From: Caulobacter ginsengisoli
GTDB lineage: Bacteria > Pseudomonadota > Alphaproteobacteria > Caulobacterales > Caulobacteraceae
Assembly (NCBI RefSeq): GCF_030814835.1
Contig: NZ_JAUSVS010000010.1
Location: 62,001-126,000 of the forward strand
Direction: 5' to 3'
DNA length: 64,000 bases
Shown: piece by piece, positions 1-8,326 of the stretch
How the letters are laid out: each line of letters starts with the position of its first letter
Position numbering within the stretch: position 1 is the stretch's first letter
Program-made: the position numbers and the translations under genes
Notes under the pieces: generated by a model
Databases searched by the model: none
The model's input: only the letters and a program-made list of their open reading frames with translations
Told to the model about the DNA's origin: nothing

Positions 1-33
1 TTCAAGAGATTTGCGGAGTTCTGTCTTAGCCAT
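1..33 (-). CDS. 5' end of an unidentified gene (cut by window edge)
   Basis: Eleven codons of a leftward gene are visible, beginning MAKTELRKSLE at an ATG whose first base is 33. An AGGAGA ribosome-binding site lies about five bases upstream, which makes this a convincing start. Too little is present to name a product. The same frame is open upstream to the stop at 352-354, but the strong ribosome site favours the start given here. Confidence 0.5.
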   Translation of the reverse strand, partial: MAKTELRKSLE

Positions 34-351
34 TCCAATCTCCTGCTTGCTTGTCGAACAACGGTATATAAACGCGCCTAGGTTGTCGATCCCTTTGCTG
101 AGGAGCGCGGCGGGAACGACCCAGGTGTCAGGTAGCGCCCAAGCAGGCCGTCCATAGCAGATCACATTCATCGCCGCGCGAAGGTCGGTCTTGTGCGGCT
201 TTCCCTGGATTTGGTCTCCGAGGCCAGCAACCCAAGCCACACCTCTGGCGCGTCGATCAGGTCGCTCGGTACTATTCGGTTTAGATGGCGGCTCTCTGAG
301 CCCGCTCAGCCCACATCCTGAATCACCCAGCCACGCCGCGCGCCAGTTCTT
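34..351. other. Intergenic stretch with a long stop-free leftward frame
   Basis: No convincing gene was found. The leftward frame between the stop at 352-354 and the ATG at 33 has no stop codon. It has no supported start of its own and its predicted residues are rich in Pro, Arg and Trp without domain motifs. It may be a relic of an insertion sequence or simply GC-rich open sequence. The promoter and ribosome site of the edge gene lie at its left end. Confidence 0.3.
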
Positions 352-594
352 TTAGTCTTGCAGGTAGTCGTCCTCCCCCGACTGGCTGTAGCTGCCAGAG
401 CCTTGGGTATAGGAGCCGCCATTTTGCACGTAAACGGGGGCCCCGGTTTGTTCATAGGTGCCACCATGCTGGATATGGCTGCCGCCGCTCACATGGTCGA
501 GTTCGGACGGTTCCAGCAAGCGGACCACCATCTCCGATTGACCAGCAGACTCGGCGGCTTCGCTCTCAAGCATTTCATGAAGCTTAGATTTCAT
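352..594 (-). CDS. Small double-glycine-leader peptide (putative RiPP/bacteriocin-like precursor)
   Basis: An 80-residue protein is read from the ATG at 594, which has GAGGGA four bases upstream; the longer start at 633 has no ribosome site. The first 38 residues look like a bacteriocin/RiPP leader ending in LEPSELDHVSGG, the acidic-hydrophobic-GG pattern recognised by C39 peptidase/ABC exporters. The 42-residue remainder has no Cys and is built of Q/G/S/Y units (IQHGG, VQNGG, YTQGSG, YSQSG) with an acidic end. No C39 exporter or modifying enzyme lies next to it in the window, so export and maturation are unproven. The leader reading is from the motif; the core function is unknown. Confidence 0.55.
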   Translation of the reverse strand: MKSKLHEMLESEAAESAGQSEMVVRLLEPSELDHVSGGSHIQHGGTYEQTGAPVYVQNGGSYTQGSGSYSQSGEDDYLQD

Positions 595-694
595 GACTTC
601 CCTCAGAAATTGCGGCGAGAATACGCTACACATACGCGAATGGGTTGTCTATGGCACGCTTCGTGCGCCGCGGGGCTAACCGGCAGAAATCCCG

Positions 695-3370
695 TCACTC
701 TTCCTTCGCCCGCGACAAGATGCGGGCGACTGCCGCCCGCCGCTCGGTGGCCTCGCCAGGGGAAATGGCCCTCCGCGAACTCGTCACTCGATACCCGAGC
801 ACCACCTTCTCCTCGGGCTCTGGCACTGAGAGTGCATCAAGTGCCGCTACCATCTCCTCCGTGGTGAGGAACTCGACCCGGGCGAAGTCCTCTGGAGCGA
901 GCCGGGCTTCCGCCGATTGCCGGATGGCGCGCCGGCGCTTGGCGTCGGGCGCTACGGCCCAGATGCGGGCAAACCCCGCCCGGAGGCACTTTGCCAGGTT
1001 CTGTGCCTCGTATTCCGGCGTTGAGGTGACGGAGATCTCGCACGCGACCGACAGCTCACCCTGGTGGAGTCCCACGTCGACCTGGCCGCCCTCGACCGCC
1101 TCTTCGATCACCGCCCGCAAACCGCGCTCTTCGGCGAGCCGCTTGATGAGGTGCTGGACGTAGCGGTGCTGCGAGCCGCCTTTGCCGGCTTCGGCTGGTG
1201 CGGGCCGCGGCGGACCTGGTGCCCTTGGTGCGGGCGTCTCAGCCGGCTCTTGGATTGGCGGCGTGGAATCGACCGACTCTGGTCTGGGGTCGCGGGCACG
1301 TGGCGGCGTCTCGTCCCGCGCAACTTCTGGGGCAAAAGACTCCGGCTCCGCAACGCTTGGCCGTGCGAACGAGACTTCGTCGAGCGTGCCGCAGTACGCC
1401 GCGCGGTTGCGCTCCAGGAGCGCTTCATACTCCTCTTCAACAAGGATCGGCTGGCGCTCCAGGAAACCGAGTGGCACGGACAGGCGGATCGCGTACGGCG
1501 TCTGGTGCTTCAGCCACACCGCGAACTCGGACGTTCCCTGCCGGCGCTTCATGCTCTCGATGAAGTCGGAGGAGGTGTGCAGCTCGTCGGCCATCGCGCG
1601 GGCGTCCTTCGCCGAAACACCGCCGGCGCATTTCATCGACGTGTTGGCGTGGATCGCGGAGCGCAGCCGGGGCGACAGCTGGTCGAGCGTCTGGTGCGCG
1701 AGCGTGAGCCCGACGCGGTATTTGCGGGCCTGGTTGAGGATGGTTTCGATAGTGTCGTCGAAATACTCCTGGGCCTCGTCGACATAGACCATCGTGGGTG
1801 TGCGGTCGGCCGGATCGACCGTCGAACGCTCAAGCGCCGCCTGGGCCAGCATGGCGATGAAGAAGCGGCCGAAGAGCTGGCTACCCTCCGTCTTGAGGAG
1901 GTCTTTGGCGGTAGAGACCAGGATGATCTTCCCGTCCTGCATCGCCTCGAAGAGATCGAGCTTGTTCTGGCGCTGTGCGAACATCCGCTCGAAGGCCGGC
2001 GTCGAAAGCACGCCCCACAGACGCCGGAGGATCTGCTTCTTAGTCGCCGCGAACGAAGGATGGAAGAATTCGGTCTGGAAGAAGTAGCGGGCGGAGCCGT
2101 CAAGCTGCTCCATCTGCGCCTTGAACGGCCGCCCGTCCTCCATGAGCTGCATGAGGGTGTGGATGGTGGCACCGGGGATCGTGATCATCAGTCGGGCCAG
2201 GTATTTGAAGATGACGCCCTGCTTCTGGGTCAGCTCCGCGCCGAGCATCGCGCCGAAGAACGTCTCGTAGAGCTCGATGACGCCATTGAGGATCCTCTCG
2301 CGGTCTACCGGGCGATACGTCTGGACTCGCTCCAGATGCGCATCGAACAGGTTTAGGGCTGCGGGAAACTCGACGTCGGCTGGGTCGATGAGGATGAGGC
2401 GGTCGGCCAGGCTGCCGGGCGTCTCGGGGGAGAAGAGCGAGAGCCGGGACAGCCGGTTGATGAGATCGCCCTGGCTGTCGATCACCACAACCGACCGCCG
2501 CTCGGTCTGTGCGGCGACCAGGTCCCCGTGGATCATGCGCTGCATGAGCTGGGTCTTGCCGTGCCCCGTGCCGCCTACGATGTGGCAGTGCTCGAACCGA
2601 GCTTCCTCGGGGACGTGGAACGGGACCGGCAACTCCATGAGAGACGCGAACGGCGAGCCGGAGAGATACATCTCGACCAGCTCCGCTGGGGTCTTCTTCG
2701 TCTGCCGCGTGGGAATGATGAGCCGGTGCGACAGCTCGTGGATGTTGGCGTCAGGCGGAAATCCGGACGCGACAAGGAGGTTGGTGGCGTACCGCTCCCT
2801 GAGGCTGAGGAAGAGTTCCAGCCGCATGGTCTCGTCGTCATACGGGAACAGGAGCAGGTGCTGGACGAGATCGGCCGGACGATCGACCAGCTCGATGAGC
2901 GGCACCTCGAACGAGGGGTTCTCTTGGTCCCAATCTCTGAAGCAACTTTCAGGCAGCGCTTCGATGAGCGCGTCGCAGGCGGCTCCAAGCTGGCCGGTGA
3001 CGATCCCATGCAGGCGGTTGAAGTCGGCGGCGTAGCGCCGTCTGCGGGCGAGCATCCGGCGGAACTCGACACCGACCGACACGTCGCTCTCGATGGCCGG
3101 CCAGATCGGTTTGATCGGTCCGATGCTTTCAGCGCGGAAGAGCGCCTCGGCCGCTTCGCAGAGGGACACCAGGATGGGAAGTGCCGGTGTCCGATCCGCC
3201 CGCCGCATGATCTCCTTGACGAAGGAGAGCGCCAGGTCGGACGGGTCGTTCTGCGAAAGCGGCGACGCCTGCCAGAGCGCCTGGGTCTCGTGCCAGGCTT
3301 GACGGGTCTCGTCGAGTTCGCGTGTCCGGCTATCGCCCGAGAGCCAGTTGCGGAGATTGCCCCAATCCAT
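695..3370 (-). CDS. VirD4/TraG-like conjugative ATPase with C-terminal nuclease-like domain
   Basis: This 891-residue protein has a Walker A motif GGTGHGKTQ near residues 266-274, a conserved VIDSQGD segment near 297, a Walker B VYVDEAQ near 528-534, and a LAHQTLDQL motif near 558. This is the pattern of the type IV coupling protein (VirD4/TraG/TraD) and HerA-like ATPases that pump DNA during conjugation. A Pro/Ala-rich linker of about residues 690-735 leads to a C-terminal domain. There VDVGL (about 764) and CEISVTS (about 777) resemble the D...ExS core of PD-(D/E)XK nuclease folds. No N-terminal membrane anchor is obvious, unlike classical VirD4. Relaxase and secretion-channel genes are not in the window. 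The ATPase family is clear; the exact role is inferred. Confidence 0.8.
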   Translation of the reverse strand: MDWGNLRNWLSGDSRTRELDETRQAWHETQALWQASPLSQNDPSDLALSFVKEIMRRADRTPALPILVSLCEAAEALFRAESIGPIKPIWPAIESDVSVGVEFRRMLARRRRYAADFNRLHGIVTGQLGAACDALIEALPESCFRDWDQENPSFEVPLIELVDRPADLVQHLLLFPYDDETMRLELFLSLRERYATNLLVASGFPPDANIHELSHRLIIPTRQTKKTPAELVEMYLSGSPFASLMELPVPFHVPEEARFEHCHIVGGTGHGKTQLMQRMIHGDLVAAQTERRSVVVIDSQGDLINRLSRLSLFSPETPGSLADRLILIDPADVEFPAALNLFDAHLERVQTYRPVDRERILNGVIELYETFFGAMLGAELTQKQGVIFKYLARLMITIPGATIHTLMQLMEDGRPFKAQMEQLDGSARYFFQTEFFHPSFAATKKQILRRLWGVLSTPAFERMFAQRQNKLDLFEAMQDGKIILVSTAKDLLKTEGSQLFGRFFIAMLAQAALERSTVDPADRTPTMVYVDEAQEYFDDTIETILNQARKYRVGLTLAHQTLDQLSPRLRSAIHANTSMKCAGGVSAKDARAMADELHTSSDFIESMKRRQGTSEFAVWLKHQTPYAIRLSVPLGFLERQPILVEEEYEALLERNRAAYCGTLDEVSFARPSVAEPESFAPEVARDETPPRARDPRPESVDSTPPIQEPAETPAPRAPGPPRPAPAEAGKGGSQHRYVQHLIKRLAEERGLRAVIEEAVEGGQVDVGLHQGELSVACEISVTSTPEYEAQNLAKCLRAGFARIWAVAPDAKRRRAIRQSAEARLAPEDFARVEFLTTEEMVAALDALSVPEPEEKVVLGYRVTSSRRAISPGEATERRAAVARILSRAKEE

Positions 3371-3374
3371 GGGC

Positions 3375-3752
3375 CTAGATCACCACGACCTCCTCGCCAC
3401 CAAACTGGGCGGCGGCGCTCAGCACCTGGGCGAAGGTCTTAGCCGCCTCGCGGATCTGGTCCTCGATAGCCAGCATCTCCACGATGTCCTTGCACTCGAC
3501 CTTCTTGCCGCCGACCAGGTCGTTGACGGAGACGTTGATGGTCATGGCCTTGTAGGCGAAGCGGGTGGCGACGCCGAGCAAACCGCTGCCACCACTGATC
3601 TCGTGGCTGGCGTACAGCTCGGTCTCACCGAGCTTGTATTTGCGGATGTTGGCCTGCTCTTCCTCCGTGAGGTCTGCTCGGACACTGAGGGAGAAGACTG
3701 GTTTGCCGCCCAATAGGCCGGCGCGTTGGTCGCGGCGAAGTAGGAGTTTCAA
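3375..3752 (-). CDS. Conserved-looking hypothetical protein upstream of the VirD4-like gene
   Basis: A 125-residue protein without signal peptide or membrane segment, read from a TTG codon at 3752. It ends four bases before the VirD4-like start, so the two are probably one transcript. It has an alternating hydrophobic central region (AMTINVSVNDLVGG) and a helical region rich in Ala/Glu, which suggests a small folded cytosolic protein. I do not recognise a family. Its position suggests an accessory to the ATPase. Confidence 0.6.
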   Translation of the reverse strand: MKLLLRRDQRAGLLGGKPVFSLSVRADLTEEEQANIRKYKLGETELYASHEISGGSGLLGVATRFAYKAMTINVSVNDLVGGKKVECKDIVEMLAIEDQIREAAKTFAQVLSAAAQFGGEEVVVI

Positions 3753-3865
3753 GGGACACCCCGCTCAATCTGAGAAATCTGCCTAATAGAGAAATGTGGC
3801 CTAAAAACAATCCCAGATTGTTCGTGCGCTCGATTCGTTCCCACGCTTTGACTGAGATCGGGTAT

Positions 3866-4333
3866 TCATTCCGACATGCTGTAGGTGGCCTTTAGAACAA
3901 CGGGCACGTTGCGGACCAGTGAGGCAACGCCGATCGCTCCTCTAGAGTGTTTACCCGCGTCGCCGAAAGTTAGCTCGAACAATTCCGAGGCAGCATCGGC
4001 TACTTCGCTGTGCTGAGTAAAAGACGTGACTGAATTCATGAAAACAAGCACATCGACCACACCTGCAACGTTATGAATATCCTGAAGCAGGGTGTCGTAG
4101 AGGCACGCCAAGGAATTGGCGACGCACCAACGCGCAGCTTCTTTGGCCTGCTCGATCCCGATGGATGAACCGATTTGCCCCACCAATTCCGTACCGTCGT
4201 GCTGACGCGGTGTTACGGATGATATAAAGACAAGACTCCCAAGTCTGCGGCCGGGCAGAAAGCGATTTTCGTACGTTAGCCGCGGTAAAGGGAAACCACG
4301 CTCCAACATGATTTCAGCGATGCGCCAGTTCAT
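3866..4333 (-). CDS. RidA/YjgF-family enamine/imine deaminase-like protein
   Basis: At 155 residues it has the Rid fold signatures: LVFISSVTPR near residue 34 and the C-terminal HSRGAIGVASLVRN block, whose Arg lies at the position that binds the substrate carboxylate in active Rid proteins. Rid enzymes hydrolyse reactive 2-imino acids to 2-keto acids and ammonia. It is the last gene of the leftward operon and starts 11 bases after the GntR stop, with AGAAGGGA before its ATG. An oxidase that would make imino acids lies two genes upstream, so detoxifying or completing that reaction is a sensible role. It is longer at the N terminus than the usual ~130-residue RidA. Confidence 0.8.
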   Translation of the reverse strand: MNWRIAEIMLERGFPLPRLTYENRFLPGRRLGSLVFISSVTPRQHDGTELVGQIGSSIGIEQAKEAARWCVANSLACLYDTLLQDIHNVAGVVDVLVFMNSVTSFTQHSEVADAASELFELTFGDAGKHSRGAIGVASLVRNVPVVLKATYSMSE

Positions 4334-4344
4334 TCCCTTCTAGC

Positions 4345-5007
4345 TCAAGCAACCACCGCGTTGCTCAATCTCAGCCGGGTGGCGGTCTCCTTCAGGTGTT
4401 GAACAGCACACTCGCGCGCCAACATCGGCTCGTGAGCTTCCACATGATTGAGCAATTCCGCGTGCTCACGTGCAATTTTCTGCATGGTTTGCTTGTCATG
4501 AAGTGCTGTCAGGCCAATGATCTTCTGTAAATCCTGCCAAGTTCTCATGATGTGAGCTGCATAGGAAAATTGCGCTCTCTCCGCCAGCATGCAATGAAAC
4601 TCGGCGGCATGTTCCATAAATAATGCCTTATCGCCGGTCACAGCGGCGCGTCTTTGTTCTTCTATCTCGGCACGAAGGCACGCGACATCTTCATCGGTGG
4701 CTATCACCGCGAGATGCGCAGCCACGCGGCCTTCGATGCCAGCGCGGAGGTCGAGAAGCTCTGCCATCTCCCCCGCCGTGACTGTTCGCACTATAACTCT
4801 ATCGTCGGCACAGCGCTCAAGTAGGCCTTGCGCAACGAGAGTTGAAATAGCCAAAGCCATTCCCCTAATAGACAGCTTCAGCCTTTCAGCGAGAAGCTCG
4901 GGGTTCACTACCTCCCCCTGGGAAAGGACACCTGCGCCCAGCAGTTGCTTGAGCGCCCGAAGTGCGGCGCTATGATCTGTTGTTTCTACTTCAACCGCGG
5001 AAGTCAT
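4345..5007 (-). CDS. GntR/FCD-family transcriptional regulator
   Basis: A 220-residue protein with an N-terminal winged helix (about residues 12-70, PELLAERLKLSIRGMALAISTL) and an all-helical FCD effector domain (about 80-210). The FCD domain shows the LDLRAGIEGRVAAHLA opening and spaced His/Asp positions (EFHCML, REHAELLNHV) that usually bind a metal and a small carboxylate ligand. A strong GAGGGGG ribosome site precedes the ATG. It lies inside the operon it probably controls, between the oxidase and the Rid gene. The ligand is unknown; an amino acid or keto acid from the pathway is the likely class. Confidence 0.85.
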   Translation of the reverse strand: MTSAVEVETTDHSAALRALKQLLGAGVLSQGEVVNPELLAERLKLSIRGMALAISTLVAQGLLERCADDRVIVRTVTAGEMAELLDLRAGIEGRVAAHLAVIATDEDVACLRAEIEEQRRAAVTGDKALFMEHAAEFHCMLAERAQFSYAAHIMRTWQDLQKIIGLTALHDKQTMQKIAREHAELLNHVEAHEPMLARECAVQHLKETATRLRLSNAVVA

Positions 5008-5028
5008 GATTCCCCCTCATGTTCAGCG

Positions 5029-6633
5029 TTACATATTTTCCAACGACGATGACGGTGGAGCTGCGGACAGAATCCCTTTCACCCCGATTAACGCGGTCTG
5101 AATTGCGCCCTGAATCCAAGCGTGTGCCACAGAGATGTGTTCTCCGGCGAAAAATACTCGGGGGCTAACCGCAGGATGAGGGTCCGTAAGGGCAGCTTGG
5201 TACCTATAATGCTCTCCAGGTGCAAAATAGGCAAAGGCTCCGCCGCCCGGACTTCCCCCGTCGTCCCAAGCGATGTGAACGATATCATCGATCAAATTCA
5301 CCCGACCGGGGTGCAAAGCCTCGATACCCTGGAGAACGTCCATCTCCCGCTCGTTTGTTGGCAACGATGCCAGCCGTCTGGCGTTTGTTTCCCAAGCGTA
5401 GGAAGCGGTCAGCACGCCTGGCGAACGCGAGACTGCTGAGCTCTTCCCCTTCCACAACCTCGGTGCGTGGCTGATACTTTCTTCCTCGGCTTCAGATCCT
5501 GTGTAGCCGGCGCGATAGTCTTCGGAGGCCACCGCAGCGTTGTCTGACGGGTACCAGCATTGCTGGAAGGGTAGGTCTGAAAAGGAGCCGCCGCCGAAAA
5601 TTTCGTCATCGAGCTCCCAAAAGCGTCGCTTCGCATGAACCAAGGTCTTCGCAGCGCTAGCATAGGAAAGACCGTTCAACGCACGCGCCTTAGTCCATGG
5701 GAGCGGGGGGGAGAACTGAATTCTTGCTGTAGGGGCGGCTGGTGCAGTACAAAGAACGTAGTCAAATCTTTCCTTTTGGGGATTACCCTGGCTGGAGCTG
5801 TAAACGAAAACTCCCTTATCATCGATCTCAATGCGCCGAACTAACGTTCCTAAATGAATTTTTCCTGATATTTCGGAGACCAGCCGTGAGACGAGTAGAT
5901 CCATGCCGCCAATGATCTCAAGCTGATCAACTCGAAATAGACCAAAATAGTCGATCAACGTTTCTAGGAATGAGGCGCGTTCATACTGAATCATTCCCGT
6001 ACAATGGCCAATATACTCCACAGCCTCTTCACTTAGGCCAACCATCCGAAGGTACTGCCGCAGGGATATTTCGTCATACTCACGGGTACGTTCCGATTTG
6101 AGATTGGAGCCAAACATTTCCCATTTGTCCGGCGTTGTTAATGAAGCCATCGCCACTTTCATCGTGTCCTCAAATACTCTGAGTGGATCACGTTGCTCGT
6201 TGGGAAGAACGTCAAAACGGCTCGTTACTACAGGAAAATGCCTAATCTTTACCCGTTCACCGCGGATGAGATAGAAGGCGTTAGGATTATGATTTACAAA
6301 GGGTCGTGTCTTTAGGTCCAACTCCCGAATATAGTGCAAAGTACAGGCATGATTGGCCGGTAACCGCATCGCACCCAACTCACCGTAGGTGCCATCTGGG
6401 AATCGGTGAGTCCTAATTCGACCGCCCGTGCGATCGGAAGCTTCGTAGATCGTGACCGTATGCCCCAGCTTTTCGAGTTCGTAAGCACCAACGAGGCCAG
6501 CTACTCCTCCTCCGACGATACAGATCTTTTTCCGGGCGCCTGGCACGTCGTGAGAGCCTATGTCGCGTGGAAATGCGAATGCTGCGTCCAGGGAGAACGG
6601 CGCCTCATGCAGCGAGTTCGTCAGATTTGTCAT
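5029..6633 (-). CDS. FAD-dependent L-amino-acid oxidase / flavin amine oxidase-like protein
   Basis: The 534-residue protein has an FAD-binding Rossmann motif (ICIVGGGVAGLVGAYELEKL near residues 32-52), the acidic FAD ribose contact in TIYEAS, and the GGRIRTHRF motif. GELGAMRLP near residue 112 follows the pattern of L-amino-acid oxidases. The C terminus carries the FFAGEHISVAHAWIQGAI block that binds FAD. Such enzymes oxidise an L-amino acid to the imino acid with release of hydrogen peroxide. It overlaps the upstream ComB-like gene by four bases (ATGA), so the two are translationally coupled. Substrate cannot be read from the sequence. Monoamine oxidase activity is the main alternative. Confidence 0.85.
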   Translation of the reverse strand: MTNLTNSLHEAPFSLDAAFAFPRDIGSHDVPGARKKICIVGGGVAGLVGAYELEKLGHTVTIYEASDRTGGRIRTHRFPDGTYGELGAMRLPANHACTLHYIRELDLKTRPFVNHNPNAFYLIRGERVKIRHFPVVTSRFDVLPNEQRDPLRVFEDTMKVAMASLTTPDKWEMFGSNLKSERTREYDEISLRQYLRMVGLSEEAVEYIGHCTGMIQYERASFLETLIDYFGLFRVDQLEIIGGMDLLVSRLVSEISGKIHLGTLVRRIEIDDKGVFVYSSSQGNPQKERFDYVLCTAPAAPTARIQFSPPLPWTKARALNGLSYASAAKTLVHAKRRFWELDDEIFGGGSFSDLPFQQCWYPSDNAAVASEDYRAGYTGSEAEEESISHAPRLWKGKSSAVSRSPGVLTASYAWETNARRLASLPTNEREMDVLQGIEALHPGRVNLIDDIVHIAWDDGGSPGGGAFAYFAPGEHYRYQAALTDPHPAVSPRVFFAGEHISVAHAWIQGAIQTALIGVKGILSAAPPSSSLENM

Positions 6634-7652
6634 CCGCGAGGGTCTCCCGCGCTGGCCGATTTGGCACCGTCAACCACCAATTCGGGATAGACAAACGGCC
6701 GATCTGAAGGGTCGGCAACTAAACTTATTTCGGCCATTTTAGACCACAAATCTGGATCGCGTAGACCACGACCCGATACTGCGGCGCCAATATCGGCCTG
6801 ATGCCCGATGTCATGCATGAGCCGGCCAACTTGGGCTTCTCGAAGCTTTATCTCGACGGCGTCAGCACGAAAAAACTGCCTCTCTAGGTAGTATCTACCA
6901 AGTACGAGCATCTGATGTGCTTCGTCGTCCAAAAGCTCTGGCGACGTAAAGCCTCGCGATAGGAGGCTGTTGATCGCTATTCCGGACGCGATATTGTCCT
7001 CCAGAGACCCGCTTCCGTAAAATCCTCCGCAAGTAAACCAAATGCGATCCGGCTTTCGCCTCAAAATTGCGTCTACGGTCGTTTCTATATTGGCAAGACT
7101 TAAGGCATGAATAGACCTAAAGTGCGCCGCCACCAGCACGCCTAGTGCTCGGGAACCGTTCGTGGAAAAGAATCTGAGATAGGTATCGGCGAAATCTGTC
7201 TTGGTAATTGAACAGGGAGAATTCCCTATTATTCCTGGTATAGGATGTCCTTGCTCATCCTTGCCAATGATGGGCTTACCATCCAATTCGCCGCCGAATA
7301 CCCACCTGCCTAAGTGGGCGAGCCCATGTGGCGGAACGAAGGGGTAATCTCCAGTCTTTGGTTTGATGTCAACATAGATGCCCTTGCAGCCGGCGGCAGC
7401 CACGCCAACAAGCGTAGTTGTGGCTCGCAGGATATCAACAAATACCGCACATGTATGCTGTGCAATATCAGTAGGAAAGTGCTCGAATTTTCTCTCAAAC
7501 CCAGTGGGCGCTTGTGAGCCAAGGATTCTGTAGTGGTTGAGCGAACCGGTCCACACCACGGATTGAGGAGGTGTTTCCAGCAAGGTGCCTCTCCGAGGAA
7601 TACCATCCCGCGGCGGGACAGGACCGCTTGCTGTGTCGCCAGGGTGAGACAA
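6630..7652 (-). CDS. ComB-family (2-phosphosulfolactate phosphatase-like) protein
   Basis: The 340-residue product carries the family blocks in order: FVDILRATTTLVG near residue 71, a GGELDGKPI segment, GNSP, STNGSRALGVLVAAH near 173, and GSGSLEDNIASG near 230. ComB is a Mg-dependent phosphatase that removes phosphate from 2-phosphosulfolactate; more distant members have unknown substrates. The protein is about 90 residues longer than typical ComB, with an extended N terminus. The start is probably the TTG at 7652, but no good ribosome site is seen, so the true start may be downstream. It lies in an operon with an amino-acid oxidase, so a role outside coenzyme M synthesis is likely. Confidence 0.75.
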   Translation of the reverse strand: MSHPGDTASGPVPPRDGIPRRGTLLETPPQSVVWTGSLNHYRILGSQAPTGFERKFEHFPTDIAQHTCAVFVDILRATTTLVGVAAAGCKGIYVDIKPKTGDYPFVPPHGLAHLGRWVFGGELDGKPIIGKDEQGHPIPGIIGNSPCSITKTDFADTYLRFFSTNGSRALGVLVAAHFRSIHALSLANIETTVDAILRRKPDRIWFTCGGFYGSGSLEDNIASGIAINSLLSRGFTSPELLDDEAHQMLVLGRYYLERQFFRADAVEIKLREAQVGRLMHDIGHQADIGAAVSGRGLRDPDLWSKMAEISLVADPSDRPFVYPELVVDGAKSASAGDPRG

Positions 7653-7661
7653 TACGGCGGG

Positions 7662-8093
7662 CTAAATGCTGTCGGCACCGATAGATTTCAGGATTGCTTG
7701 GGCGATCGCTGCGTCCTGCTCAACCGTCCCCCCAGCAATCCCCAGGCCACCGCTTAGCTGGCCGTCGAACCTTAGTGGAATGCCTCCCGGGATATTGGTC
7801 AGGAGGTTGCCGGCCGCCATTGGGAGTGTCAGCGCCAAATCGGCGGGCATCCAGCCTGTCGCCCGACCCGTTGACGCTGCAGTATTTGCCTTCCGCCGAC
7901 TTGTTTCAGCGCTATGTGCTGTCGCGCCATCCGCTTTAATGAATGCCAGAAGGTTCATACCGGGGTCCACTATCGCTACGGAGACCCGAACCTGAGCGTT
8001 TGCGCCTTCGGTCAGCGCAGTGCTCAGCGCATTGAGGGCCGCCTGCGCAGTGATGACCGATACCTGCCGGGTGGGAGAGATTTTTTGGGACAT
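7662..8093 (-). CDS. GlcG/HbpS-family protein
   Basis: A 143-residue single-domain protein matching the GlcG/HbpS (DUF336) family. It has the SVAIVDPGMNLLAFIKADGA segment near residue 38, a helical RRKANTAAS region, and the C-terminal GGLGIAGGTVEQDAAIAQA block. Family members are found beside catabolic operons, and HbpS binds haem, but biochemical roles are mostly unknown. A sigma70-like promoter lies just upstream (8116-8143), so it is probably the first gene of the operon that runs through ComB, oxidase, GntR and Rid. The downstream ComB-like gene begins nine bases after its stop. Confidence 0.8.
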   Translation of the reverse strand: MSQKISPTRQVSVITAQAALNALSTALTEGANAQVRVSVAIVDPGMNLLAFIKADGATAHSAETSRRKANTAASTGRATGWMPADLALTLPMAAGNLLTNIPGGIPLRFDGQLSGGLGIAGGTVEQDAAIAQAILKSIGADSI

Positions 8094-8115
8094 AGTGTTT
8101 CAACCTGTGCAGGTA

Positions 8116-8143
8116 ACGATACCAAAGAGAGAGTACGAGTCAA
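8116..8143 (-). promoter_or_regulatory. Sigma70-like promoter for the 8093-3866 operon
   Basis: On the minus strand a TTGACT -35 element (8138-8143) is followed after 16 bases by TATCGT (8116-8121). The gene start is 22 bases further on. A partly symmetric ACAATCGTACAA sequence just upstream could be a GntR operator. The boxes are seen; activity is inferred. Confidence 0.4.
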
Positions 8144-8326
8144 GGTTGTACGATTGTCATTTTCTACCGGAGGATCCCCATCGTCGAATGGGCGCCACAG
8201 CTTGTTCGTTGGTTCGCAAGCCGCGATTGGAGGCGAGGCGTCCGGGAGGTGCAGAGGTCCAATTCTGCCGAGTACCGATCTATGTTGCGGACAGCTACCG
8301 CGACCTAAAGGAGGCCGACCAACTCT

